Assembly: GCF_002836055.1 (NCBI RefSeq)
Contig: NZ_PJBS01000349.1
Location: 38,078 to 102,077 of the forward strand
From: Psychroflexus sp. MES1-P1E
GTDB taxonomy: Bacteria > Bacteroidota > Bacteroidia > Flavobacteriales > Flavobacteriaceae
Direction: 5' to 3'
Length of the DNA: 64,000 bases
This document shows, in pieces, positions 18,582 to 27,347 of the stretch. Every line of letters starts with the position of its first letter. Positions within the stretch are counted from its first letter, which is position 1. The notes beneath the pieces are model-generated. The model saw nothing but the letters and a program-made list of their open reading frames with translations, did not search any database and had not been told where the DNA came from. The position numbers were made by a program, and so were the translations under genes.

Positions 18582-18743
18582 ATACCAAATTAAACCTATA
18601 ATGTCGCAATAAATCGTTTCTTTTTCGCTTGCTTTTTATCAAAAATAATTACCATAACTAAGGCTATGCTAATTATTTTTAACTTTAGTCAATCAAAAAA
18701 TAATTCAATTTATTTATACGACATTATAAATCTAATTTGGTAT
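18582..18743. repeat. Hairpin element, copy 1 (inside the arsenic cluster)
   Basis: A 162-bp non-coding element with 25-bp terminal inverted repeats starting ATACCAAATTA (22 of 25 match). Inside is a second stem-loop at 18641-18680: arm aaaaataatta, a C-C mismatch, cata, loop actaaggc, then the complement. A second copy is at 38426-38584. It has the layout of a MITE or large REP element. It separates ACR3 from the reductase gene and its -7-like end lies 14 nt before that gene. Confidence 0.8.
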
Positions 18744-18757
18744 AAACACCATTTCTT

Positions 18758-19390
18758 ATGTTTCCAAAAATTGAAAGCTTGTGTCGAAAACTTGAAAGTG
18801 AACGTGATTTAATTTCAGAAGAAAGAAAATTGATACTCAAAAGTATTGTAAGAGCTTTGGATATTGAACTTAAAGATAAAGGAAAAGCAGACCTCATTTA
18901 TATCTGTACCCACAACTCAAGGAGAAGCCATTTTGGTCAAATTTGGGCAAGTGTTACATTAGAATTTTACGGAGTTTCATCACGCATAAATGCTTTTTCT
19001 GGCGGAAGCGAAGTCACTGCCCTTCATCCCCATTCTATTAAAGCTTTGGAAAGCTTAGGGTTTGAAGTTTTGTCCAAATCAAAAGGTGAAAATCTTCAGT
19101 ATGAAATAAAATTTGGTGATGAATCATCAACTTTTTGCTGTTCTAAACTCTACGATGATAAAAGAAATCCTCAAAAAAACTTCATAGCTATAATGACCTG
19201 CTCTCAAGCCGACGAGAATTGTCCCTTTATTCCTGGAGCCACTTTTAGATCGTCAACTCCATATGGAGATCCAAAGATTTATGATAACACCAAACTTGAA
19301 AAAGAAAAATACCTCGAACGTGCTTTGGAAATTGGTAGAGAAGTATGTTTTATGATGTTTTTTTTAACATCAAAAAAAGACAATGCTTAA
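18758..19390 (+). CDS. Low-molecular-weight phosphatase-like arsenate reductase
   Basis: 210 residues. The P-loop CTHNSRRS (Cys50, C-x5-R) marks the low-molecular-weight protein tyrosine phosphatase fold used by thioredoxin-linked arsenate reductases. An additional helical N-terminus of about 40 residues precedes it. The later MTCSQADENCPFIPGA supplies further cysteines and the acid loop. It would reduce arsenate to arsenite for export by ACR3. Its last 21 nt overlap the convergent DUF3667 gene. Confidence 0.9.
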   Translation: MFPKIESLCRKLESERDLISEERKLILKSIVRALDIELKDKGKADLIYICTHNSRRSHFGQIWASVTLEFYGVSSRINAFSGGSEVTALHPHSIKALESLGFEVLSKSKGENLQYEIKFGDESSTFCCSKLYDDKRNPQKNFIAIMTCSQADENCPFIPGATFRSSTPYGDPKIYDNTKLEKEKYLERALEIGREVCFMMFFLTSKKDNA

Positions 19391-20326
19391 AACGGCTAGA
19401 CTACTTAGCACTAAAAGAGCACTTATCCAGTAGAAGTTAATTATAATGAATTGTTTGGAAATTGTTTTTATTCTTTTTTGTTTGTAAAATTTTCGCATAG
19501 ACTTATACAGATAAAACAAATACAGAAGTAGCCAAAACCATAGACTTTCAAAGCTGAGTATGATGGCTAAAAAAAGCAAAATCAGAAAAACAGTTTGTTG
19601 ATTGTAATTGAATATGAGGTGGTGCGTATAGGGGATTTTCCTCCGTATATAAAACAAGGAGCTAAAAATAGTAAAAATAGGAATAAAGAAAAACAGAAAA
19701 AAGGGCAGCTTTGGAAGTAGAAAATTCAAGAAGTCTATTGGGTTTTCTTTCAGTCTTGCATAACCAAATAAAAAGTTGAATTTTAATTGGTTTATCATAG
19801 TTTTTTCTATCCCTAAGGAGTCAACCACCTCAGTATAATCAGTTCTAGGATTAGCCTTAATAAAATTGGCAATTTTAAAAGAAGGTGAGTTTTCCTCAAA
19901 GCTAAATTCATGATTGAAATTCTCATTATTTTCAATTCGTTCATCTTCTAAAGTGCTTTTTAATTCTTTTAAGTCATCTCTGTTGATCCAACTTATGGCT
20001 AAAAAGAAAACAATAGCAGTGCTTATAAAAAATCTAAATGGATTGACATACTTAATTCGTTTTCCTTGAATATATTCTTCACTTAGTTTTCCGGGGTGGA
20101 ACACTAAAGCACTTATAGTTTTTCTAAAACGGGAGTCATAAGAAATTAAACCAGAGAAGAACTCCACTAAGAGCTCTTTTAAATTTAAAGGTTTTGATGA
20201 ATTTTTTTGACCACAATACGAGCAGAACCCGTCGGATATATCCAGATGGTGGTCGCAGTTTAAACAAGATTTTGTCCTGTGTAAAAAGCGCCTAGGTCTA
20301 GATTTAAATTTTATTCTGAGTTTCAT
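19370..20326 (-). CDS. DUF3667 membrane protein with zinc ribbon
   Basis: 318 residues. A zinc-ribbon near the N-terminus (CLNCDHHLDISDGFCSYCGQ, four cysteines at about 21-40) is followed by LVEFFSGLISYDSRF, the signature of DUF3667, and four or five membrane helices (about 92-112, 208-230, 240-268, 294-316). Common in Bacteroidota, function unknown. It is convergent with the arsenate reductase (21-nt overlap). Confidence 0.9.
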   Translation of the reverse strand: MKLRIKFKSRPRRFLHRTKSCLNCDHHLDISDGFCSYCGQKNSSKPLNLKELLVEFFSGLISYDSRFRKTISALVFHPGKLSEEYIQGKRIKYVNPFRFFISTAIVFFLAISWINRDDLKELKSTLEDERIENNENFNHEFSFEENSPSFKIANFIKANPRTDYTEVVDSLGIEKTMINQLKFNFLFGYARLKENPIDFLNFLLPKLPFFLFFFIPIFTIFSSLFYIRRKIPYTHHLIFNYNQQTVFLILLFLAIILSFESLWFWLLLYLFYLYKSMRKFYKQKRIKTISKQFIIINFYWISALLVLSSLAVLSIVFF

Positions 20327-20478
20327 TTATAAGGAAAAGCTATCGCAAATTACATTATTTATTCTTTAGCTGTTTATAGAGGGTCAATTTTATTTAACAT
20401 TTTGTTAGCATCAAAAATTCAATTCCTATGACCATGTTGATAGTTTTACTATTAGATTTGCGTTCTGAATTAATAGTT

Positions 20479-21153
20479 ATGCATAAATTACTATCCAACT
20501 TAAAAATTGACATTAACTCTAGTCTTTATTTAAAAGACCCAGAAAGTTCTCCCTTGGGTAGAAATATTGTTAAGAAAAGTATAGATCTAATTGATATTCA
20601 TGGAATTGAGGAGTTCAATTTTAAAAAATTGGCTTTTGAAATTGACTCCACAGAAAGTTCAATCTATAGATATTTTGAAAATAAACACAAGCTTTTACTT
20701 TACTTGTCGACGTTGTACTGGGGGATTTTAGAAATTGAGTTTGTATTGCAAACCACGAGTATGAAACCTGGAATAGATAAACTTATGAAAGCAGTAGACA
20801 TTTTGTTTAGTATTCCAGAATCTCAACACAGTTCTTACAAGCTAGATGGAAAAAAATTGAGGCATATTTTAAATTCAGAATTTGTAAAAGTCTATCATAA
20901 TAAACAAGTTGACGAGCAGAATAAAGCGGGGTATTTCAGTATTTATGAGCGCTTAGCCTCCAGGATTTCAGCTATTATTTTAGAAGTAAACCCAGACTAT
21001 CTTTATCGGAATAGTTTATCTTCTATGGTGATGGAGGGGTCATTAAATCATTATTTCTTGTCTGAGCATTTTGAAAATTTAACTGATTGTCATTCTAAGG
21101 CAAATTTGTATTTATTCTATAAGGATTTATTGACAAATACCCTAAAAGGCTAA
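20479..21153 (+). CDS. TetR/AcrR-type regulator of the exporter operon
   Basis: 224 residues from the ATG at 20479. The N-terminal helix-turn-helix is recognisable as IVKKSIDLIDIHGIEEFNFKKLA followed after a short gap by SIYRYFENKHKLL, the TetR recognition helix. The C-terminal ligand domain is not similar to a known type. A longer start at 20428 would add a hydrophobic leader unlike TetR proteins, and a TAGATTTG box (20453-20460) lies between the two starts, favouring the later one. Four nt separate it from the ABC gene, so it probably controls its own operon. Confidence 0.82.
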   Translation: MHKLLSNLKIDINSSLYLKDPESSPLGRNIVKKSIDLIDIHGIEEFNFKKLAFEIDSTESSIYRYFENKHKLLLYLSTLYWGILEIEFVLQTTSMKPGIDKLMKAVDILFSIPESQHSSYKLDGKKLRHILNSEFVKVYHNKQVDEQNKAGYFSIYERLASRISAIILEVNPDYLYRNSLSSMVMEGSLNHYFLSEHFENLTDCHSKANLYLFYKDLLTNTLKG

Positions 21154-21157
21154 ACCT

Positions 21158-22819
21158 ATGACAGAAGAAACTAAATTACCTTGGATAAGGCTTTTGCGTT
21201 TATTAAAACTGGAACGCAGTCCTGTGTTAAAAATATTTTTCTATGCTATTTTTGCTGGACTTGTAGAGTTAGGACTTCCTCTAGGAATACAGGCGATTGT
21301 TAATATTATTATAGGTGGTGAATTTAATGCCTCTGTTATAGTCCTTACACTTGTAGTTTTGTTCACTGTGGCTTTTGCAGGAGTGTTGAGGTATATGCAG
21401 TTAAGGATTGGTGAAGATTTACAGCAGCGTATATTTGCACGCTCTTCTTTTGAGCTCATTTATCGTTTTCCAAAAATGAAATATTCAGAATTACAAAACC
21501 AATATCCCCCAGAACTTGCCAATCGCTTTTTTGATGTAATGAACATCCAAAAAGCCTTACCAAAGCTAGTTATCGATTTCTCGGGAGGAATAATACAGAT
21601 TTTATTTGGTTTGATTCTGCTTTCCTTTTATCATCCATTCTTTATTCTTTTTGGTTTTTTGATTTTACTTCTCTTTTATATTGTTTTTAAACTGTCTTTA
21701 AATGAAGGTGTAAAAGAAGCCCTTATCGAATCTAAATACAAGTATCAGGTTGCTCATTGGATTCAAGAAGTTTCAAGAAGTCTGGAGGGCTTTAAGGTGT
21801 CGGATAGTTTTTCTTACTCTTCTTCGCGAAATGATGAAACCAGTTACAAGTATCTTCAGGCTAGAGAGCGTCATTTTAGAGTACTTAGATTCCAGTTCTT
21901 CAAAATGATTGTTTTCAAAATTATTGTAGCAGCAGCGCTACTGATAGTTGGAGGTTTACTCGTTATAAACCAACAGATGAATATCGGTCAATTTGTTGCT
22001 GCGGAGATTATTATTCTTTTGATGATTAATTCTGTTGAAAAACTTATTCTTGGATTAGAAAGTGCCTATGATTTATTGGCTGGATTAGAGAAATTTGGTA
22101 GAATAACAGATATACCTTTAGAAAGGCAGGACGGCGAAAAACCACTTAGGAAAGATCAAAATTTGATTTTTGAATATAAAGACGTCAATCTTTATTTACT
22201 AGGGAAGCATATCCTTAAGGATATAAATGTGGAAATACGACCAAAGGACCTTATCTTGGTTCAAGGAACGCCTGGCTCTGGTAAGACGACGCTTCTTAGA
22301 ACTCTAGTAGGACTAATTGAAGAAATAGAGGGAAGTATTTTTGTGAATGACATTAATTTAAAGAATATAGATATCACACATTTCAGAGATTTCGCTGGGC
22401 ACTTTTTCCCAAACAATAGAACATTTCAAGGGACAATTCTTGAAAATATTACGCTTAATAATCCAGACATCTCTATGGAATTTGTTCAGCTTTTAGTGGA
22501 AAAACTCCAGCTTAAGGATTTTGTCAAAGCACAAGATAAAGGACTGCAAACGGTTATATATTCTGAGGGAAGACAATTGCCATACACCGTTAATAAAAAG
22601 ATTATGATAGCTAGGGCTTTGGCTTCCAAACCAAAATTATTAGTGCTAAAGGATCCAACTGAAGATTTTCTGGATGAAGAAGAAAGTAAAGTCATAGATT
22701 TTATTACAGACCCCAACATGCCTTGGGCTGTAGTTATAGTAAGTCGAAGTGATAAATGGAAAAGCAAGTGCAATCGCTTTTTCTTTATGGATAATGGCGT
22801 AATGTCTATAAAAGAATAA
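21158..22819 (+). CDS. ABC exporter (membrane plus ATPase) with degenerate ATPase motifs
   Basis: 553 residues: six-helix exporter domain (about 20-300) fused to a nucleotide-binding domain (about 330-553). Walker A is intact (GTPGSGKTT, Lys376). The other motifs differ from consensus: the Q-loop position reads GHFFPNNRTF, the LSGGQ signature is LPYTV, Walker B is LLVLKDPTE (Lys498-Asp499 instead of Asp-Glu), and the switch His position is VSRSD. The reading frame is clean and the operon intact, so this looks like a divergent family rather than a broken gene. It belongs to a type I-like exporter with the HlyD and TolC proteins downstream. Confidence 0.88.
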   Translation: MTEETKLPWIRLLRLLKLERSPVLKIFFYAIFAGLVELGLPLGIQAIVNIIIGGEFNASVIVLTLVVLFTVAFAGVLRYMQLRIGEDLQQRIFARSSFELIYRFPKMKYSELQNQYPPELANRFFDVMNIQKALPKLVIDFSGGIIQILFGLILLSFYHPFFILFGFLILLLFYIVFKLSLNEGVKEALIESKYKYQVAHWIQEVSRSLEGFKVSDSFSYSSSRNDETSYKYLQARERHFRVLRFQFFKMIVFKIIVAAALLIVGGLLVINQQMNIGQFVAAEIIILLMINSVEKLILGLESAYDLLAGLEKFGRITDIPLERQDGEKPLRKDQNLIFEYKDVNLYLLGKHILKDINVEIRPKDLILVQGTPGSGKTTLLRTLVGLIEEIEGSIFVNDINLKNIDITHFRDFAGHFFPNNRTFQGTILENITLNNPDISMEFVQLLVEKLQLKDFVKAQDKGLQTVIYSEGRQLPYTVNKKIMIARALASKPKLLVLKDPTEDFLDEEESKVIDFITDPNMPWAVVIVSRSDKWKSKCNRFFFMDNGVMSIKE

Positions 22820-22821
22820 TT

Positions 22822-24189
22822 ATGCTAGATGTATCAAAAGAAAAACTAAATGAAAAAGTAGATTTATCTCACTATAAGTCTATGCTTTTTACATTCAATA
22901 AAGATAGATTTCTAACCTTCAACAAGATTATGTCTATTTTTGGAATCGTGTTTCTAGTGGTTCTATTTTTACCTTGGACACAAAATGTGCAGGGGAATGG
23001 GTTTGTAACCACGCTAGAGCCCAATCAAAGACCACAATCTATAGAGTCTGCTATATCTGGTAGAGTTGAAGAGTGGTATGTGAGCGAGGGTCAAATTGTT
23101 AATAAGGGCGATACAATTTTGCATATCTCTGAAGTTACTGATAAGTTTTTTGACCCTAACTTATTGATGAGAACAGAGTCACAAATAACGGCAAAGAACT
23201 TTTCTTTGGATTCCTATACTAGTAAAGTGAACGCTTTGAATTTCCAAATTGAAGCGCTTAAAGAAGAACGAAAGCTTAAGTTAGAACAATCTTTAAATAC
23301 CCTTGAGCAAGCCCGACTTCAAGTCCAAACTGACAGTATAGACTTGGAAGCTGTAAAAATACAGCTCAGCATTGCAGAACGCCAATTTGAACGTACTGAA
23401 ACGCTAGAGAATGAAGGCTTAAAAGCTATTACCGATGTTGAATCCAAGAAACTTCAGCTCCAAAATAGCCAAGCCAAAGTCATTTCTCAAAAGAATAAAT
23501 TGCTTTCCAGTAAAAATCAAGAGATAAACTCTAAAATAGAAATATCTAGTATTAAGGCCAATTATCAAGAGAAAATCTCTAAGGCTGAAAGTGATAAATT
23601 TACAGCTTTGTCTGGTCAATATGATACAGAAGCACAAATGACTAAGCTAAAAAATGAATTCACTAACTATAAAGTCCGGTCTGGTATGCTTTTTATCACC
23701 GCTCCTCAAGATGGGTTTATCAATAGGGCCATACAGAAGGGAATTGGAGAAACCTTCAGTGCAGGTACGAAAATTATAAATATCATGCCTATCAATATTG
23801 AAATGGCTGTTGAGACCTTCGTTAGACCTATAGATTTACCCTTATTGCATCCTGGTGAGAACGTGAGAATCATTTTTGACGGGTGGCCCGCTATCTTCTT
23901 TTCAGGTTGGCCCAATCTTTCTTATGGAACCTATGGAGGGGAGGTTGTAGCCGTAGAACGAACCATCAGCGACAATGGTAAATTTAGAGTGCTCATAAAA
24001 CCAAACCCAGATGAACAGGAATGGCCGGAGGTTATAAGAGCAGGTTCTGGAGCAAGAACCATTGCCCTTCTCAACAACGTCTCTATTTGGTATGAAATGT
24101 GGAGACAAATAAATGGATTCCCTCCAGATTACTATCAACCTCAAGACTCTAATAAAAATAGCAACAAGAATCAAAATGCTGGAAAATGA
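22822..24189 (+). CDS. HlyD-family membrane fusion protein
   Basis: 455 residues. One N-terminal membrane helix (about 33-52), a biotinyl-lipoyl-like half (SAISGRVEEWYVSEGQIV), a long coiled-coil hairpin (about 105-265), and the second lipoyl half plus beta-barrel (APQDGFINRAIQKGIGETF onward). This periplasmic adaptor bridges the ABC exporter and TolC. The start is two nt after the ABC stop, and the end overlaps the TolC start by four. Substrate unknown. Confidence 0.93.
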   Translation: MLDVSKEKLNEKVDLSHYKSMLFTFNKDRFLTFNKIMSIFGIVFLVVLFLPWTQNVQGNGFVTTLEPNQRPQSIESAISGRVEEWYVSEGQIVNKGDTILHISEVTDKFFDPNLLMRTESQITAKNFSLDSYTSKVNALNFQIEALKEERKLKLEQSLNTLEQARLQVQTDSIDLEAVKIQLSIAERQFERTETLENEGLKAITDVESKKLQLQNSQAKVISQKNKLLSSKNQEINSKIEISSIKANYQEKISKAESDKFTALSGQYDTEAQMTKLKNEFTNYKVRSGMLFITAPQDGFINRAIQKGIGETFSAGTKIINIMPINIEMAVETFVRPIDLPLLHPGENVRIIFDGWPAIFFSGWPNLSYGTYGGEVVAVERTISDNGKFRVLIKPNPDEQEWPEVIRAGSGARTIALLNNVSIWYEMWRQINGFPPDYYQPQDSNKNSNKNQNAGK

Positions 24190-25598
24190 TGCGCTTTTAT
24201 TCTATCTTATTCTTGTTTTTCTTTCATAATGCTTTTGCTCAAGAAGAAAATTTAACCAACACATTGAGCCTTAATGAGTTTTTGGCCTACGTTAAAGAGT
24301 ACCACCCCCTCTCCAAGCTCGCTAATTTTGAAATTTCAGCGGCACAAGCTCAATTGCTTAAATCTCGAGGTGCTTTCGATCCTAAGGTTGAGATCGACTG
24401 GCAGAACAAAGAATTTAAAGGGAGTGAATATTACGACATCCTAAACTCAACCTTCAAGATTCCAACTTGGTATGGCGTAGAACTAAAGGCTGGTTTTGAA
24501 CAAAATGAAGGACAATTTCTCAACCCTCAAAATAATGTACCACAAGACGGTCTTTATAGTGCAGGTATTTCAGTACCCTTAGGTCAAGGCTTATTTATCA
24601 ACCAGCGGATGGCAGATCTAAGGCAGTCTAAAATTTTGCAAGATTTGAGCCAAGCTCAACGGGATATACTTCTCAACAGGTTGCTCTATGATGCTGTATT
24701 ATCTTACTTAGATTGGTATTTAGCGAATAGAGAAGTTCGTCTTTTTATTAATTTTGTAGAACGTGCTGAGGTGAGGTTTGAAGGTATCAAGCAAAGTGCA
24801 TTAGAGGGTGACATACCAACAATAGATACTCTGGAAGCTGGAATTATTGTTCAAAATAGAAAGTTGAGCTTGGAACAAGCTAATCTAAAATTGATCAAGA
24901 GCAGATTGACGTTATCGAACTTTCTTTGGTTCGAAAACAATGTGCCTTTGGAACTTAATCCACTTGTGGATTCAGAAGATTTGACTGCTGGAAGTATAGA
25001 TCCTGTTTTAGGGACAAACTTGCTTCAGTTGGAAGATTTTGTGCTGGAAGATCACCCTAAAATAAGGGCATTGGATTTTAAAATTGATCAGCTTCGGGTG
25101 AATCAAAACTTGAAAGCAGATATGCTAAAGCCACAATTGGACCTAGAGTATAATTTCATCAACGAACGAGTTAATCAAGTTGATAATTTAAATTTTAATG
25201 CTAGCGAATACAAGGCGGGGGTATATTTTAGACTGCCTTTGTTTTTGAGGAAAGAACGAGGAGATTTGAAGCTTGCCAAAATTAAAGTCAATGAAGCGGA
25301 ATTAGATCTTGATTTTGAGACCTTGCAACTTCAAAACAAAATACAAGCTTCAAGAAATGAAATCCTTTCTTATAGTAATCAGTTAACAATTTTTAAATCC
25401 ATTGTTCAAGACAATTCAGATCTATTGAGAGCAGAAGAAAGGAAATTTTCATTTGGCGAAAGCTCAGTTTTCCTTATCAATTCTAGAGAAGTAGGTCTTA
25501 TCAATGCAAAAGTAAAGCAGATTAAAGCCTTTGAATTACTTCTTAAGTCAAAGGCCGACCTCTTCAATGTGCTAATCAATGATGCTAATCTCAACTAA
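24186..25598 (+). CDS. TolC-family outer membrane channel
   Basis: 470 residues with a signal peptide ending at FAQE (about residue 18). Two OEP repeats with the long helices of the TolC alpha-barrel follow (about 25-225 and 270-465), including SLNEFLAYVKEYHPLSKLA and FRLPLFLRKERGDLKLAKIK. It forms the outer-membrane duct of the tripartite system. ATGA overlap with the HlyD gene shows coupling. The stop is convergent with ribE, overlapping by four nt. Confidence 0.93.
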   Translation: MMRFYSILFLFFFHNAFAQEENLTNTLSLNEFLAYVKEYHPLSKLANFEISAAQAQLLKSRGAFDPKVEIDWQNKEFKGSEYYDILNSTFKIPTWYGVELKAGFEQNEGQFLNPQNNVPQDGLYSAGISVPLGQGLFINQRMADLRQSKILQDLSQAQRDILLNRLLYDAVLSYLDWYLANREVRLFINFVERAEVRFEGIKQSALEGDIPTIDTLEAGIIVQNRKLSLEQANLKLIKSRLTLSNFLWFENNVPLELNPLVDSEDLTAGSIDPVLGTNLLQLEDFVLEDHPKIRALDFKIDQLRVNQNLKADMLKPQLDLEYNFINERVNQVDNLNFNASEYKAGVYFRLPLFLRKERGDLKLAKIKVNEAELDLDFETLQLQNKIQASRNEILSYSNQLTIFKSIVQDNSDLLRAEERKFSFGESSVFLINSREVGLINAKVKQIKAFELLLKSKADLFNVLINDANLN

Positions 25599-26188
25599 TT
25601 GTTCTGAAGTTCTAGCAAGCGTTTTACATATTTTCCTATCACATCAAATTCTAAGTTAACGACATCGCCTTCGGTCAAATTTTTGAAATTGGTGTGCTCA
25701 TAAGTAAAGGGGATGATAGCTACACTGAATTCGTTTAATTTTGAATTGACGACAGTCAAACTCACTCCATTAATAGTAATAGACCCTTTTTCAATGGTTA
25801 CGTTCATCAATTTTGGATCGTAGGAAAACGTATATTCCCAGCTTCCATTTTTAGTTTCAGCACGTTGGCAAACGGCTGTTTGGTCCACATGGCCTTGAAC
25901 AATATGGCCGTCTAGATGAGCATTCATTTTCATGCCTCTTTCTAGATTGATATAATGCCCAATTTCAAGATGGTTTAAGTTGCTCTTATTGAGTGTCTCC
26001 TCTATAGCAGTGACTTTGTATTTGCCGTCTTCAATATCAACCACGGTAAGACATACGCCGTTATGTGCTACGCTTTGGTCAATTTTAAGCTCTTTGGCAA
26101 AGTTTGCTTGTATAGTATAATCTATATTCCCTTTTGAAACCTCTATTTTAGAGATTTTACCTACTTCCTCTATTATTCCTGTAAACAT
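25595..26188 (-). CDS. ribE: Riboflavin synthase
   Basis: 197 residues, two tandem lumazine-binding domains. Repeat one has MFTGIIEEVG and SVAHNGVCLTV; repeat two has HLDGHIVQGHVD and GSITINGVSLTV. It converts two 6,7-dimethyl-8-ribityllumazine molecules to riboflavin and 5-amino-6-ribitylaminouracil in the cytoplasm. Divergent from pdxA, with facing -7 boxes in the 51-nt gap. Confidence 0.97.
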   Translation of the reverse strand: MFTGIIEEVGKISKIEVSKGNIDYTIQANFAKELKIDQSVAHNGVCLTVVDIEDGKYKVTAIEETLNKSNLNHLEIGHYINLERGMKMNAHLDGHIVQGHVDQTAVCQRAETKNGSWEYTFSYDPKLMNVTIEKGSITINGVSLTVVNSKLNEFSVAIIPFTYEHTNFKNLTEGDVVNLEFDVIGKYVKRLLELQNN

Positions 26189-26206
26189 TTTTGTAGATTA
26201 TTTCGT

Positions 26207-26214
26207 TACCTTTG
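26207..26214 (+). promoter_or_regulatory. -7 promoter box for pdxA
   Basis: TACCTTTG fits TAnnTTTG, 25 nt before the pdxA ATG. It lies only 8 nt from the opposing ribE box. Confidence 0.55.
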
Positions 26215-26221
26215 TTGGGTA

Positions 26222-26229
26222 CAAAAATA
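26222..26229 (-). promoter_or_regulatory. -7 promoter box for ribE
   Basis: On the minus strand TATTTTTG fits TAnnTTTG. A TTG lies 23 nt further upstream in pdxA, a possible -33 element. The box is 33 nt before the ribE start. Confidence 0.55.
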
Positions 26230-26239
26230 GTTGAATTTT

Positions 26240-27289
26240 ATGAGAACTAAGTCAAATGTCAGGGTAGGAATTAGCATAGGAGACATGAATGGCATTGGGC
26301 CAGAGATAATATTAAAATCTCTAGAAGATCCAAGAGTTTTAGAGCTTTTTACACCTGTTATTTTTGCTAACTCAAAGATAATGTCCTTTTTTGGTAATAA
26401 ATTTAACATTAAACTACAATTTAATGGCATTACCGATGCTAGTGAAGCTATTGAAGGAAAGATAAATGTAGTGAATGTTTGGAAAGAAAATGTAAAAATA
26501 AGCTTTGGAGAAGAAAATAAAACAATTGGGGGCTATGCTATTCAATCTCTAAAGGCTGCAACTCAAGCCTTGATAAAAGAGGATATTGATACGCTGGTAA
26601 CGGCACCAATTCATAAAAATAGCATTCAATCTGACGAATTTAATTTTCCAGGACATACAGATTACTTAGCTCAAGAATTGAAAGGCGACAGCTTAATGTT
26701 TATGGTATCTGATATTATTAAGGTTGGACTGCTTACCGATCATGTGCCTGTTAAAGACGTTTCTAGTAAAATAACTGAAGAACTTATTGAAAAAAAGGTA
26801 AATGCTATTCACGATTCCTTGAAAAAAGATTTCAATATTCGGGAGCCTAAAATTGCTGTGCTTGGAATCAATCCACATTCTGGCGACGGAGGAGTTATTG
26901 GTAAAGAGGATGATGAGGTCTTAAAACCAACCATCAAAAAATTTATAGAAGAGGGTAAGTTTGTGTTTGGTCCATATGCGGCTGATAGCTTTTTTGGAAG
27001 TAAAAATAATGCTAATTTTGATGCGGTTATCGCAGCTTACCATGACCAAGGTTTAATTCCTTTTAAAACGCTCTCTTTTGGCAATGGGGTTAATTTTACT
27101 GCTGGGCTTAATAGAATAAGAACATCTCCAGATCACGGGACAGCTTTCGATATTGCAGGGAAAGGTATAGCCGAGGGGAGTTCTTTTACACAAGCTATTT
27201 TTATGTCTATTTCTATCTTTAAAAACAGATTAGAATATTTGGAACTAAACAAAAATCCCTTAGAAAAACAAACTCAGAAATCATTTTAG
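26240..27289 (+). CDS. pdxA: 4-hydroxythreonine-4-phosphate dehydrogenase
   Basis: 349 residues from the ATG at 26240; a TTG nine bases upstream is less likely. Typical PdxA segments: VGISIGDMNGIGPEI at the start, NFPGHTDYLA (metal/substrate His), and AAYHDQGLIPFK near residue 275. It oxidises 4-phosphohydroxy-L-threonine in vitamin B6 synthesis, zinc dependent and cytoplasmic. Next gene is DUF177 with its own promoter. Confidence 0.97.
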   Translation: MRTKSNVRVGISIGDMNGIGPEIILKSLEDPRVLELFTPVIFANSKIMSFFGNKFNIKLQFNGITDASEAIEGKINVVNVWKENVKISFGEENKTIGGYAIQSLKAATQALIKEDIDTLVTAPIHKNSIQSDEFNFPGHTDYLAQELKGDSLMFMVSDIIKVGLLTDHVPVKDVSSKITEELIEKKVNAIHDSLKKDFNIREPKIAVLGINPHSGDGGVIGKEDDEVLKPTIKKFIEEGKFVFGPYAADSFFGSKNNANFDAVIAAYHDQGLIPFKTLSFGNGVNFTAGLNRIRTSPDHGTAFDIAGKGIAEGSSFTQAIFMSISIFKNRLEYLELNKNPLEKQTQKSF

Positions 27290-27318
27290 TTATTTCTAGA
27301 GAGTATTATTAATTTTAA

Positions 27319-27326
27319 TATATTTG
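27319..27326 (+). promoter_or_regulatory. -7 promoter box for the DUF177-rpmF pair
   Basis: TATATTTG followed by CAAA, a strong TAnnTTTG match, 21 nt before the DUF177 start. Confidence 0.55.
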
Positions 27327-27347
27327 CAAACTGAAAACTGATGTTGT

